A stretch of DNA of 64,000 nt from Pseudomonas sp. GD03944 (lineage in GTDB: Bacteria > Pseudomonadota > Gammaproteobacteria > Pseudomonadales > Pseudomonadaceae): positions 310,001 to 374,000 of the forward strand of contig NZ_JAOCAH010000003.1 of assembly GCF_029839275.1 (NCBI RefSeq), read 5' to 3'. Positions 11,262 through 20,639 of this stretch are shown here, piece by piece; the stretch's first letter is position 1; every line of letters begins with the position of its first letter. Below the pieces are notes generated by a model. The model saw nothing but the letters and a program-made list of their open reading frames with translations. It was not told where the DNA came from and did no database searches. The translations under genes and the position numbers were made by a program.

Positions 11262-11855
11262 ATGAACAGGGAAGGCTTCATGCGAATCATGCTGGGATTG
11301 TTACTGGCGCTGGTGCTGGCCGCCGAGGCCCATGCCCTGCAGCGCGATGCGCTGGTGGTGGCGGCCCGGGAACAGGTGGGTGTCACACTCAGCTACGACC
11401 CTGCCTACCGGCGCCTGGCCTACCCCGGCGGCGACGTGCCGCTGGCCACTGGCGTCTGCACCGACGTGGTGATCCGTGCCCTGCGCCAGCAAGGATTGGA
11501 CCTGCAGGAAGCGGTGCACCGGGACATGCGCGCCCACTTCAACCTGTACCCGAAACACTGGGGTCTGAGCCGCCCCGACGCCAACATCGACCACCGCCGC
11601 GTGCCCAACCTGATGACCTGGTTCAAGCGCCAGGGCTGGTCACTGAGTCGGGGGCGGAACGCCAGCGATTACCAGGCTGGCGACATCGTCACCTGGGACC
11701 TGGGCCGGGGCCTGACCCATATTGGCATCGTCAGCGACCGCAAGACCGACAACGGCACGCCGCTGATCCTGCACAACATCGGCCGGGGCACCCAGGAAGA
11801 AGACATCCTGTTCGCCTACACGGTAACCGGACACTACCGCCTTCCCGCCAACTGA
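11262..11855 (+). CDS. DUF1287 domain protein, exported
   Basis: This is a DUF1287 protein of about 197 residues, with an N-terminal signal sequence (LGLLLALVLAAEAHA) and the family-type GVCTDVVIRALR and HIGIVSDR segments. DUF1287 resembles NlpC/P60-like cysteine proteins; a Cys (in GVCTD) and a His (in THIGIV) could form a catalytic pair, but activity is unproven. It is probably periplasmic. The start is ambiguous: 11262 lies 2 bp after the upstream stop, while ATG 11280 has AGGGAAGG nearby and still keeps the signal peptide. It is likely co-transcribed with the NAD-kinase-like gene. Confidence 0.8.
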   Translation: MNREGFMRIMLGLLLALVLAAEAHALQRDALVVAAREQVGVTLSYDPAYRRLAYPGGDVPLATGVCTDVVIRALRQQGLDLQEAVHRDMRAHFNLYPKHWGLSRPDANIDHRRVPNLMTWFKRQGWSLSRGRNASDYQAGDIVTWDLGRGLTHIGIVSDRKTDNGTPLILHNIGRGTQEEDILFAYTVTGHYRLPAN

Positions 11856-11878
11856 GGCCATGGCCCCAGGAGTCCGAC

Positions 11879-12313
11879 ATGAGCGATCGCGCGCAGCCTC
11901 CCTTTATCCAGCCCGGTGACCGGGTGGTGCTGTTCGACGGCGTGTGCAAACTGTGCAACGCCTGGGCGCGGTTTCTCATCCGGCACGACCGGGAGCGGCG
12001 CTTTCGCCTGTGTTCGGTGCAGTCCGAGCCTGGCCAGGCGCTGCTGGCCTGGTTCGACCTGCCTACCACGCATTTCGACACCATGGCCTACATCGAAGAC
12101 GGCAGGCTGTTCGTGCGCTCGGACGCGGTGCTGCGCATCGTCGGCCAGTTGTCCTGGCCCTGGCGGCTGCTGTCAGTTTTGCGCGTGGCGCCCCGGACAT
12201 TGCGCGATTGGGGCTATGACCGCATTGCCCTGAACCGCTACCGCCTGTTCGGTCGCTACGACCAGTGCCTGCTGCCCAATGCCGATCACGCGAGCCGGTT
12301 CCTGCACGACTGA
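11879..12313 (+). CDS. DCC-family thiol-disulfide oxidoreductase-like protein (DUF393)
   Basis: This is a 144-residue DUF393 protein. The DCC signature DGVCKLCNAW gives a CxxC pair at C23 and C26, directly after a beta strand, as in thioredoxin-like folds. No signal peptide is present, so it is cytoplasmic. The C-terminal DRIALNRYRLFGRYDQC is typical of the family. Redox activity is inferred from the motif and no substrate is known. It starts 23 bp after the DUF1287 gene with CAGGAG upstream, so the three genes from 10144 may form one transcript. Confidence 0.85.
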   Translation: MSDRAQPPFIQPGDRVVLFDGVCKLCNAWARFLIRHDRERRFRLCSVQSEPGQALLAWFDLPTTHFDTMAYIEDGRLFVRSDAVLRIVGQLSWPWRLLSVLRVAPRTLRDWGYDRIALNRYRLFGRYDQCLLPNADHASRFLHD

Positions 12314-12516
12314 TCCGGCGGCCTGGCGGGTACGCCGTTTGTCGTGCTCTTGATGTCCCGCCCTGGCGCCCCCATCTGATGCTGCAGGCGCTCGACCTGC
12401 TGTCCGTTCATGCGGCGGGCCTGGCGCTCTGCCTGGTTGCCGGGCCGGCGCCTGCGCTGGCGACGACGCAGGTCCATCCCCTTTGACGCGGGCCAGCGGG
12501 CCTGCAGCGAGCGTCC

Positions 12517-14289
12517 ATGGCTTCGATCCTGTCTTCCCGCCAACGTACGGCACTGCGTATGGCCTGGCGCTTCATTTCGCCGTACCGCGGGCGGGTGCTG
12601 GGCGCCTTGCTGGCGCTGCTGTTCACCGCCGCGATCACCCTGTCGATGGGGCAGGGCATCAAGCTGCTGGTCGACCAGGGCCTGGCGACCCAGTCGCCGG
12701 AAGCGCTGCGTCAGTCCATCGTGTTGTTCTTCGTGCTGGTGATCGCCCTGGCCATCGGCACCTTCACCCGCTTCTACCTGGTGTCGTGGATCGGCGAGCG
12801 TTTCGTCGCGGACATCCGCAAGCGGGTGTTCAACCACCTGGTCGAGTTGCACCCCGGCTTCTACGAGAGCAACCGCAGCTCGGAAATCCAGTCACGCCTG
12901 ACCGCGGACACCACCTTGCTGCAATCGGTGATCGGCTCGTCGCTGTCCATGGCGCTGCGCAACCTGATCATGCTGGTGGGTGGCATCGCGCTGCTGGTGG
13001 TGACCAACCCCAAGCTCAGCGGCATCGTGCTGGCGGCATTGCCCCTGGTGGTGGCGCCGATCCTGCTGTTCGGTCGCCGCGTGCGCCAGCTGTCGCGGCA
13101 GAGCCAGGACCGGGTGGCCGATGTCGGCAGCTACGTCGGCGAGGCGCTGGGGCAGATCAAGACCGTGCAGGCCTACAACCACCAGGCCGAGGACCGGCGG
13201 CGTTTTGGCCTGTCCGCCGAGGCTGCGTTCGACACCGCGCGCAAGCGTATCGCCCAGCGTGCCTGGCTGATCACTGTGGTCATCGTGCTGGTGCTGGGGG
13301 CGGTCGGGGTGATGCTGTGGGTGGGCGGCATGGACGTGATCGCCGGGCGGATTTCCGGCGGCGAGCTGGCGGCCTTCGTGTTCTACAGCCTGATCGTCGG
13401 TTCGGCGTTCGGCACCCTGAGTGAGGTGATCGGCGAGTTGCAGCGCGCAGCCGGGGCGGCGGAGCGTATTACCGAGCTACTGCAGGCGCGCAATGAAATC
13501 CTGCCGCCAGCGGCTGATGGCTTGTCTCTGCCGGCGTCGGTGCAAGGGCGCATCGAGCTGCAGGGCGTGCGCTTCGCCTACCCCTCGCGGCCGGGGCATT
13601 TTGCCGTGGACGGCATCGACCTGCAGGTGGCGGCCGGCGAAACTCTGGCCCTGGTCGGGCCATCCGGGGCAGGCAAGTCGACGCTGTTCGACCTGCTGCT
13701 GCGCTTCTTCGACCCGCAGGAGGGGCGCATCCTGGTCGACGGCGTGCCGATCGACCGGCTCGATCCCCATGACCTGCGCCGCTGTTTTGCCCTGGTGTCG
13801 CAGAACCCGGCGCTGTTCTTCGGCTCGGTGGAAGACAACATTCGCTACGGCCGCCCCGATGCCAGTCAGGCCGAGGTGGAGGCCGCCGCCCGCGCCGCCC
13901 ATGCCCACGAATTCATCCAGCGCCTGCCCAATGGCTACCAGACCCATCTGGGCGATGCCGGCCTGGGTTTGTCGGGTGGTCAGCGGCAGCGCCTGGCGAT
14001 AGCCCGGGCCTTGCTGGTGGATGCGCCGATCCTGTTGCTGGACGAAGCCACCAGCGCCCTGGATGCGGAAAGCGAGCACCTGATCCAGCAGGCACTGCCG
14101 GCGTTGATGCGCGGCCGCACCACCCTGGTGATCGCCCATCGCCTGGCCACGGTGAAGAGCGCCGACCGCATTGCCGTGATCGAACAGGGGCGCCTGGCGG
14201 CGGTTGGGCGGCATGCCGAACTGGTGGCCGGCAATCCGCTGTATGCGCGCCTGGCGGCGTTGCAGTTCAACGCCGACGCGACGGCCTGA
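12517..14289 (+). CDS. MsbA-like ABC exporter (fused permease and ATPase)
   Basis: This 590-residue half-transporter has an N-terminal six-helix type I exporter domain (about residues 20-320) and a C-terminal nucleotide-binding domain. The latter has Walker A GPSGAGKST, signature LSGGQRQRLAIARALL, Walker B ILLLDEATSALD and the H-loop IAHRLATV. It works as a homodimer in the inner membrane. It resembles the MsbA/lipid-exporter cluster, but gene context does not identify the cargo (lipid, peptide or drug). The upstream 203-bp gap shows no convincing gene. Its stop codon abuts that of the convergent rhtA gene. Confidence 0.9.
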   Translation: MASILSSRQRTALRMAWRFISPYRGRVLGALLALLFTAAITLSMGQGIKLLVDQGLATQSPEALRQSIVLFFVLVIALAIGTFTRFYLVSWIGERFVADIRKRVFNHLVELHPGFYESNRSSEIQSRLTADTTLLQSVIGSSLSMALRNLIMLVGGIALLVVTNPKLSGIVLAALPLVVAPILLFGRRVRQLSRQSQDRVADVGSYVGEALGQIKTVQAYNHQAEDRRRFGLSAEAAFDTARKRIAQRAWLITVVIVLVLGAVGVMLWVGGMDVIAGRISGGELAAFVFYSLIVGSAFGTLSEVIGELQRAAGAAERITELLQARNEILPPAADGLSLPASVQGRIELQGVRFAYPSRPGHFAVDGIDLQVAAGETLALVGPSGAGKSTLFDLLLRFFDPQEGRILVDGVPIDRLDPHDLRRCFALVSQNPALFFGSVEDNIRYGRPDASQAEVEAAARAAHAHEFIQRLPNGYQTHLGDAGLGLSGGQRQRLAIARALLVDAPILLLDEATSALDAESEHLIQQALPALMRGRTTLVIAHRLATVKSADRIAVIEQGRLAAVGRHAELVAGNPLYARLAALQFNADATA

Positions 14290-15162
14290 TCAGGTCGTTT
14301 TGGGCTGGGGGCGGATGGTGGCCGCTGCCCCGGCCGATGCCAGGATGATTGCGGCGATGGCCACCCACTGGTGGCCGCTGAGGCGCTCGCTGAGGAACAG
14401 CAGGCCGGACAGGGCGGCAATCGCCGGCTCCATGCTCATCAGCACGCTGAAGGTCCGCGCCGGCAGGCGGGTCAGGGCGATCATCTCCAGGCTGTAGGGC
14501 AGGGCCGACGACATCAGTGCCACGGCCAGGGCAATGGGCAACAGGTCGACGGAAAACAGTCCGCTACCCGCCTGCCAGAGGCCGATCGGGAATACCAGCA
14601 AGGCCGCCACCACGGAGCCCAGTGCCACCGTGTGCGAACCGTGCTCGGCGCCGGCCTTCTGCCCGAATACGATGTACAGCGCCCAGCACAGGCCGGCGCC
14701 CAGGGCCAGGGCCATGCCCACGGGGTCGAGGGCGGTTTCGGTCTGGCCGGTTGGCAGCAGCAGCCACAGGCCGAAGATCGCCAGGGCGATCCAGACGAAG
14801 TCCAGCAGGCGCCGCGACGACAGCAGCGCCAGGGCCAGCGGGCCGGTGAATTCCAGGGCGACCGCAACGCCCAGGGGAATGGTCTTCAACGACAGGTAGA
14901 ACAGCAGGTTCATCGCACCCAGCGACAGGCCGTAGCCCAGCAGCGAGCGGCAGGAGGCCAGGGTCAGGCGGGCGCGCCATGGGCGCATCACCAGGCACAG
15001 CACGATGGCCGCCAGCCCCAGGCGCAGAGCAGTGGTGCCGGTCGCCCCGATCTGCGGGAACAGGCCCTTGGCCAGGGAGGCGCCGCTCTGGATGGAAATC
15101 ATCGCCACCAGCAGCAGGGCAACCGGCAGGATGATCAGGGACAGCGGGGAGGTGCGGGACAT
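14290..15162 (-). CDS. rhtA: EamA transporter, threonine/homoserine exporter RhtA-like
   Basis: This is a 290-residue drug/metabolite-superfamily permease of ten predicted helices in two EamA repeats. Several stretches match my memory of E. coli RhtA closely: SIQSGASLAKGLFP, GVAVALEFTGPLALAL, QKAGAEHG, and the block SALPYSLEMIALTRLPART. RhtA exports threonine, homoserine and some amino-acid analogues. It is convergent with the ABC exporter, with the two stop codons sharing the palindrome TGATCA and no terminator between them. Transcription is toward decreasing coordinates, away from ppnP's terminator. Confidence 0.88.
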   Translation of the reverse strand: MSRTSPLSLIILPVALLLVAMISIQSGASLAKGLFPQIGATGTTALRLGLAAIVLCLVMRPWRARLTLASCRSLLGYGLSLGAMNLLFYLSLKTIPLGVAVALEFTGPLALALLSSRRLLDFVWIALAIFGLWLLLPTGQTETALDPVGMALALGAGLCWALYIVFGQKAGAEHGSHTVALGSVVAALLVFPIGLWQAGSGLFSVDLLPIALAVALMSSALPYSLEMIALTRLPARTFSVLMSMEPAIAALSGLLFLSERLSGHQWVAIAAIILASAGAAATIRPQPKTT

Positions 15163-15195
15163 GGGCAGTGGTGCTCGGTGGTGAACCTGTAAAAC

Positions 15196-15221
15196 GAAAA
15201 AACCGGCCGCTGGGGCCGGTT
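15196..15221 (-). terminator. Terminator of ppnP
   Basis: On the minus strand an 8-bp stem AACCGGCC/GGCCGGTT with a 5-nt loop is followed by a T-run (the plus-strand A-run at 15196-15202). It begins 17 bp past the ppnP stop. Confidence 0.85.
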
Positions 15222-15238
15222 TCGGGAGGCGCCGGACC

Positions 15239-15520
15239 TTAGCGGTATTCGCAGAGGTAAGCAGTCTCCACGGCGACCTTCAACTGGAACTTGCTGTTGG
15301 CCGGCACGGTGAACTGGCCACCGGCGGTGAAGGTTTCCCAGCTGTCGCCCCCGGGCAGCTTGACGGTCAGCGCGCCGGCCACGACGTGCATGATTTCCAG
15401 CTGGCTGGTGCCGAATTCATACTCGCCCGGCGCCATCACGCCAATGGTGGCGGGGCCTTCCGCCATGCCGAAGGCGATGGATTTCACGGTGCCGTCGAAG
15501 TATTCATTGACCTTGAACAT
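15239..15520 (-). CDS. ppnP: Pyrimidine/purine nucleoside phosphorylase
   Basis: The protein is a 93-residue cupin of the PpnP (YaiE, DUF1255) family, which phosphorolyses various purine and pyrimidine nucleosides to the base plus ribose-1-phosphate. The start [17 protein letters not shown] and the [21 protein letters not shown] core are family-typical. The start at 15520 is preferred because GAGGAAT lies about 6 bp upstream and the length is normal. It appears monocistronic, with its own terminator. Confidence 0.93.
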   Translation of the reverse strand: MFKVNEYFDGTVKSIAFGMAEGPATIGVMAPGEYEFGTSQLEIMHVVAGALTVKLPGGDSWETFTAGGQFTVPANSKFQLKVAVETAYLCEYR

Positions 15521-15602
15521 CTGCGATTCCTCGGAACTGGGGTTTGAAAAGGGCAGCAAGTATGCCCAAGCCAGCCGAGGGCGTCATCTGCTTTGCGTGT
15601 GC

Positions 15603-16145
15603 TCAGGGTGTCAGTACCAGGGGCAGCAGGCGGGCCGTGTTGCGGGCGTCGGTCAGGGCGCGGTGCTGCTGGCCGGTGAACGGCAGGCCGGCCAGTTGCA
15701 GCGCGGTGTTCAGGCCGACCGGCTTGGGTAGCTGGCGGGCTTCGGCGAAGCGGCGCTTGAGGTTGAGGTGAGGCACCTGGCTCAGGCAACTGCTGAGCTG
15801 GTGCTGCTGCCAGTCCTGCTCCAACTGGCGACGGTCGTATTCCCCCCAGCTGGCCCAGCCGACCAGGCGCGGCCGGTGATTGAGCAGCCAGCGCTCGAAC
15901 TGCGGCCAGACCTCGCCCAAGGGGGCTGCCGTGTCGACGTTGGCCTGGGTGATGTGGGTGAGTTCGCGGCAGAAACTGGTGAGGAAGGGGCGGCGCTGCG
16001 GGCGCACGAAACGCTGGAAATGATCCGCCTCACGACCGTCGGCGCTGACCAGGCTGGCGCCGATTTCGATGATCTCCATTTCTTCAATAGGCCAGCCACC
16101 TTCTTCGGTGGTGGCTTCCAGATCGATGACCAACCAATGTCCCAT
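15603..16145 (-). CDS. DEDDh 3'-5' exonuclease domain protein
   Basis: This 180-residue protein is from the DnaQ/exonuclease superfamily. The DEDDh residues appear as DLEATTEEGG (Asp, Glu), VGWASWGEYDRRQLE (third Asp) and HRALTDARNTARLL (His, last Asp). The single-domain, bacterial ERI-1/KapD-like form suggests RNA or short-oligonucleotide 3' trimming rather than proofreading, but the substrate is unknown. AAGGAGAG precedes the ATG. It is divergent from the EAL-domain gene, with a 311-bp gap. Confidence 0.88.
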   Translation of the reverse strand: MGHWLVIDLEATTEEGGWPIEEMEIIEIGASLVSADGREADHFQRFVRPQRRPFLTSFCRELTHITQANVDTAAPLGEVWPQFERWLLNHRPRLVGWASWGEYDRRQLEQDWQQHQLSSCLSQVPHLNLKRRFAEARQLPKPVGLNTALQLAGLPFTGQQHRALTDARNTARLLPLVLTP

Positions 16146-16456
16146 GGGCTCTCCTTTGCGCTTGCGGCAGTATGCAAGGGCTTTTCAGGCTGGGTAAAGC
16201 CCATGTTAGGCGCTTCTGGGGGATGCCGCGAAAGGGACGGCCGAATGCCCTGGCGAATGCGCGGGAAAACACCTCGCTGGAACAGGCGAAGGCCCGTCAA
16301 TGCTCGCTTCAAGGCTGATGGCAGGTGGCTATCTAATGATTTGCACTGACGTCCCTATTCATCTTTGAACCACTGTCTATACTGGCACTGCAGCCAGCAT
16401 TTCAGGACGGTTTGTCCGTTTTCTTGTTCTTCGATTGAGGCAGGTGGGCGCCCTTC
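16146..16456. other. 311-bp divergent intergenic region
   Basis: No convincing gene was seen. A TATACT at 16378-16383 is the best -10 candidate for the downstream EAL-domain operon, but no good -35 stands 16-18 bp before it. The other half should hold the exonuclease promoter, which I could not place. Confidence 0.35.
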
Positions 16457-18676
16457 ATGGACGATACGTTACGGTTTCTCGACGACGATTCGACAACCTT
16501 TTCGGACAAACCCGTCTGGCGGGTGCTGGCGGTCGATGACGACGCCGATTTCCAGCGCGCGACGGCGTTCGGGCTGAACGGTCTCGAGGTCCTTGGCGGG
16601 CGCATCGAATTGCTGCAGGCATACAGCTACCGGGAAGCGTCCCGCTTGCTGGCCGAGCAGCAGGATATTGCGCTGATTCTGCTCGATGTGGTCATGGAAA
16701 CCGAGGATGCCGGCCTGCGCCTGGTCAAGGCCCTGCGGGACGTGATCGGCAACGCCGAAAGCCGGGTGGTCCTGCTCACCGGCGAACCGGGCATGGCCCC
16801 GGTGCGCGAGGTCATGCGCGACTACGACATCAACGATTACTGGACCAAGAGTGAGCTGACGGCAGAGCGCCTGCTGACCGTGCTCACCGCAGCGATTCGC
16901 AGCTATTCCCAACTCAAGGCCGTGGCCCGCGCCCGGCGTGGCCTGCAGATGATCGTCGAGTCGAGCAACGCGCTGTTCTGCTCGCGCAGTACCCGTGAAC
17001 TGTCGGCCAAGATCCTCTCGGAGATCGCCTCGCTGCTGGACCTCCAGGCCGAGGGCATCGTCTGCGTGCGGGCCGAGGAGGGCAATGCCGACGGCGGCGA
17101 GCCGGACGCCCGCATCGTCAGCGCCAGCGGGCGGTTCTACCGGGCGATCGACGAAACCCTCGACCAACTGGACAACCATGACGTGGCCGACGCGTTGCGG
17201 CGCTGCTTGCGCGAACAGCAGACGCTGCGCCTGAGCAATTGCACGGTGCTGTTTTTCCCGCGTTTCCAGGCCGGCGCCGATTACGCCTGCTACGTCGCCA
17301 CCGAGCGGCCGCTGGATGACACCGAGCTGGAACTGCTCAAGGTGTTCAGCGCCAGTATCAGCCGGGGCCTGTACAACGTCTCGTTGTTCAGTCGTCTGGA
17401 AGAGATGGCCTACCAGGACGACCTGCTGAAGATTCCCAACCGCAACGCCCTGATCCGCATGCTCGAGATGACGCTGCGCGACAGCTCCAAGGATGACCGG
17501 GTGCTGGTGCTGATCGACATCGACAACTTTTCCGGCGCCAACATGGCCTTCGGCACCGGCTACGGCGACTTCATTCTTGGTCTGGTGGCCAAGAAGCTGC
17601 GCGAGGCGTTCGACAGCAATGTGCTGATCGCCCGGGTGCGCGATGACCTGTTCGCCATCCTGGGCCCGGAATCCCAGGTACGGGCGCCGGACATCGTGGC
17701 GCTGTTTCGCAGCAACAACCGGCCTTATGAATTAGGCCAGGTGCACAGTTTCAGCAGCACCACGATGCGCCTGGCGGACTTCCATGGCAGCGCTGGGGTC
17801 GCGTTGCAGGACGCCCGCCTGGCGCTGAAGCAAGCCAAGCTCCAGGGGCATGACCAGCACACCTTCTATGACCCGCAGTTGCTGGGCGAGCATGCCGAGT
17901 CCTTCCGCATGCTGCTGGCACTGCGTGATGCCGTGGAAGCCGGGCGGATTTCCATTGAGCTGCAGCCGCAGATCGACCTGCGTTCGCGCAAGGTGACCGG
18001 TGTCGAGGCGTTGGCTCGCTGGCAGCAGGCCGATGGGCGCTGGGTGCCGCCGTTGAAGTTCATCCCCCTGGCAGAAGCCACGGGCTACATCCTCCCGCTG
18101 GGCGATCTGCTCATGCGCCTGGCGTTGCAGGCGGCGAAAAAACTGGCAGACGCCGGGTTCGCGCATATCCGCATGGCGGTCAACGTATCGGCGCCGCAAT
18201 TGCTGCAGCATGATTTCATCGAGCGGTTCACCGGACACCTGGAGGCGGCCGGCGTCAGCGCCAGGCAGGTCGAGGTGGAAATCACCGAGTCGGTGGCCAT
18301 GCGCACCTTCGACACGGTCTGCGAAAAACTCAATGCCTTGCGCGAGATGGGCGTGACCGTGGCCATCGACGATTTCGGCACCGGTTTTTCGTCGCTGAGC
18401 TATTTACGCCAGCTGCCGGCGGATCGGCTGAAGATCGACCGCAGCTTCGTGGTGGAAATCGGTGAGCTGGGTGACCAGCAGATGATCGCCGATGCGGTGA
18501 TCCAGATTGCCGCGCGGGTTGGCATGCAGGTGATTGCCGAGGGGGTGGAAACCCAGCAGCAGGCCGCCTGGGTGCTGCAGCATGGCTGTTTTGACGCCCA
18601 GGGCTATCTGTTCGCCAAGCCCATGCCGCTCAAGGAACTGTTGGGTTGGCTCGAGAGCTGGCCCGGGGCGCGCTGA
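16457..18676 (+). CDS. Response regulator with DUF3369, degenerate GGDEF and EAL domains
   Basis: This 739-residue cytoplasmic c-di-GMP protein starts with a receiver (residues 20-145) that has acidic pocket D27-D29, phospho-acceptor D77 (LILLDVVM) and K131. A DUF3369 region follows (about 170-310). The GGDEF domain has its catalytic motif replaced by GYGDF at 368-372, so it should not make c-di-GMP. The EAL domain is apparently intact, with EAL at 516-518 and the motifs ITESVAM, AIDDFGTGFSSL, LKIDRSFV and IAEGVET. Phosphodiesterase activity is predicted. The partner kinase starts 3 bp downstream. Confidence 0.92.
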   Translation: MDDTLRFLDDDSTTFSDKPVWRVLAVDDDADFQRATAFGLNGLEVLGGRIELLQAYSYREASRLLAEQQDIALILLDVVMETEDAGLRLVKALRDVIGNAESRVVLLTGEPGMAPVREVMRDYDINDYWTKSELTAERLLTVLTAAIRSYSQLKAVARARRGLQMIVESSNALFCSRSTRELSAKILSEIASLLDLQAEGIVCVRAEEGNADGGEPDARIVSASGRFYRAIDETLDQLDNHDVADALRRCLREQQTLRLSNCTVLFFPRFQAGADYACYVATERPLDDTELELLKVFSASISRGLYNVSLFSRLEEMAYQDDLLKIPNRNALIRMLEMTLRDSSKDDRVLVLIDIDNFSGANMAFGTGYGDFILGLVAKKLREAFDSNVLIARVRDDLFAILGPESQVRAPDIVALFRSNNRPYELGQVHSFSSTTMRLADFHGSAGVALQDARLALKQAKLQGHDQHTFYDPQLLGEHAESFRMLLALRDAVEAGRISIELQPQIDLRSRKVTGVEALARWQQADGRWVPPLKFIPLAEATGYILPLGDLLMRLALQAAKKLADAGFAHIRMAVNVSAPQLLQHDFIERFTGHLEAAGVSARQVEVEITESVAMRTFDTVCEKLNALREMGVTVAIDDFGTGFSSLSYLRQLPADRLKIDRSFVVEIGELGDQQMIADAVIQIAARVGMQVIAEGVETQQQAAWVLQHGCFDAQGYLFAKPMPLKELLGWLESWPGAR

Positions 18677-18679
18677 GCC

Positions 18680-20578
18680 ATGGCGGTGCAATGGCGATCG
18701 TTGCTGGCAGCGAGAGCGGTGCGGCGTAACCTGCTGATGCTGTTCGTGCCCTGGGCAGCACTGATCCTGCTGCTGATGGTGCTGCTGTACGAACGCCTGC
18801 TCGATGCCCGGCTGGAGCCGCTGCTGCGTGATCAGCAGAACAGCATCAATGAAGGGGTGGGCGTGCTCAACCGGCACCTGGCGGCATTGCGTGGCCACGT
18901 GAAGTTCCTGGCCAACCAGCCGCTGCTGGCCCGGGCGCTGGAAAATCCCTCGGAGGAGAATATCCAGGCCCTGGCGCTGCTGTTCCAGGAGTTTTCCGAC
19001 AGCACCGACACCTATGACCGCATCCGCTGGCTGGATGAGCACGGCAACGAGCAGGTGCGCGTCGATTGGCATGACGGGCGCGCCTGGATTCGCGACCGGG
19101 CGCAATTGCAGAACAAGGCCGAGCGCTATTTCTTCGTCGAGACCATGAATCTCTCGGCTGGCGACTACTACCTGTCTCGGTTCGACCTGAGCCTGGACTA
19201 CGGGGCGATCGAGGAACCCTACAAACCGACCCTGCGTGGGGCGACACCCGTGTTCGACGAAGCGGGTACGCGCCGTGGCATCGTGCTGCTCAATTACCTG
19301 GGCAGCGCCCTGTTGAATCGACTGCGCCAGGTCTCGCAGGCCTATGGCGGCAACCTGGCGCTGGTGGACCACGAGGGCTACTGGCTGCTCGGTGAGCGCC
19401 CGGACGATGCCTGGGGCTTCATGCTGAACAGGCCCGATGCCACGCTGGCCAGCCGCTACCCGGAGGGGTGGAAGCGGATGGTGGCGCAGAGCGGTGGGGT
19501 ATTCGACGATCACACAGGTTACTGGTCGTTCATCCACTTCGACCCTCTCGAACGCAACGGTGAAAGCGGCGAGGTGGACGGGCGCTGGCTGCTGGTGGCG
19601 CATCTGTCCTATGAGCAGGTCCAGGGACTGCGGTTCGAGGTGATCTGGCAGGTGTTGCTGTTCGTCTGTGTGATGCTGACCCTGGGGCTGGTGGTGGTGC
19701 TGCGACTGGCCCTGGCCGAGCAGGCACGGGACCAGGTGCAGCGCCAGCTGGAATCGAGCGGCGCGGAGCTGCAGCGCAGCAACGCCGACCTGCAGGTGAC
19801 CGTCGACCAACTGCAACGCACCCGCGGCGCCTTGCTGCAGGCCGAGAAACTGTCGTCCCTGGGCACCCTGGTGGCCGGGGTCGCCCATGAGCTGAACACG
19901 CCAATCGGTGCGGCGAGCGTGGCGGCCTCGACGCTCGACCGGGGCAATCAGGAGCTCCAGCAGGGCTTTCGCGAGGGCCTGCAGCGCTCGATGCTGGAGC
20001 GCTTTCTGCAGCGCAACGAGGAAGGCCTGGCGATCATCATCGGCAACCTGACCCGCATGGCGCAGTTGACCCGCGCCTTCAAGCAGTTGGCCAGTGACCG
20101 TGCCAGCACCGAGCGGCGCACCTTCGACCTGATCGAGCTGGTGCGCGAAGTCTTGCTGGTGTTCACGCCCAAGTTGAAGCAGACGCCCCACCAGGTGGAC
20201 CTGGTGATCCCCGACACGCTGATACTCGACAGCTACCCGGGCCCGCTGGGACAGATTCTGCAGAACCTGATCGACAACGCCCTGATCCACGCCTTCGAGC
20301 CCGGTTTTCACGGTGTGGTGACGGTGACGATCGAGCGGGACCAGGCACGACACAGTTGCCTGATCGAGGTGGCGGACAACGGCAGCGGCATGAGCGAAGA
20401 GGTGCTGGCGCGCATATTCGATCCATTCTTCACCACCAAGCGCGGACGCGGCGGCACGGGGCTGGGGTTGCACATCACCCACCAGTTGGCGGTGGAAGTG
20501 CTCGGCGCCGATCTGCAGGTGATCAGCGCGCCGGGGCAGGGCACGCGTTTTCGCCTGCAACTGGCCATCGGCGACTAG
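18680..20578 (+). CDS. Membrane sensor histidine kinase
   Basis: The 632-residue kinase has TM1 (about residues 15-37), a large periplasmic sensor region (about 40-315), TM2 (about 316-340) and a coiled coil. The HisKA phospho-acceptor is H403 (GVAHELNTPIGA). The ATPase domain has the N-box NLIDNALIHAF, VADNGSGM, and KRGRGGTGLGLHI. It lies 3 bp after the REC-DUF3369-EAL gene, so the pair is almost certainly one two-component system that sets phosphodiesterase output. The ligand is unknown. The HELNTP box is common in kinases with Cache-like sensors. Confidence 0.92.
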   Translation: MAVQWRSLLAARAVRRNLLMLFVPWAALILLLMVLLYERLLDARLEPLLRDQQNSINEGVGVLNRHLAALRGHVKFLANQPLLARALENPSEENIQALALLFQEFSDSTDTYDRIRWLDEHGNEQVRVDWHDGRAWIRDRAQLQNKAERYFFVETMNLSAGDYYLSRFDLSLDYGAIEEPYKPTLRGATPVFDEAGTRRGIVLLNYLGSALLNRLRQVSQAYGGNLALVDHEGYWLLGERPDDAWGFMLNRPDATLASRYPEGWKRMVAQSGGVFDDHTGYWSFIHFDPLERNGESGEVDGRWLLVAHLSYEQVQGLRFEVIWQVLLFVCVMLTLGLVVVLRLALAEQARDQVQRQLESSGAELQRSNADLQVTVDQLQRTRGALLQAEKLSSLGTLVAGVAHELNTPIGAASVAASTLDRGNQELQQGFREGLQRSMLERFLQRNEEGLAIIIGNLTRMAQLTRAFKQLASDRASTERRTFDLIELVREVLLVFTPKLKQTPHQVDLVIPDTLILDSYPGPLGQILQNLIDNALIHAFEPGFHGVVTVTIERDQARHSCLIEVADNGSGMSEEVLARIFDPFFTTKRGRGGTGLGLHITHQLAVEVLGADLQVISAPGQGTRFRLQLAIGD

Positions 20579-20639
20579 CTGCCAAACCGCTGCAAGCGGC
20601 GTAAAATCGCGCGATTTTCGTTCTCGAGGCTGGTTCTCC

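Noticed and set aside
12314..12516. A short minus-strand frame rich in Arg/Gln in the gap before the ABC exporter
   Set aside because: The first half has gene-like codons, but AAGGGG touches the ATG without spacing, the end overlaps the DCC gene in antisense, and no family is recognised.
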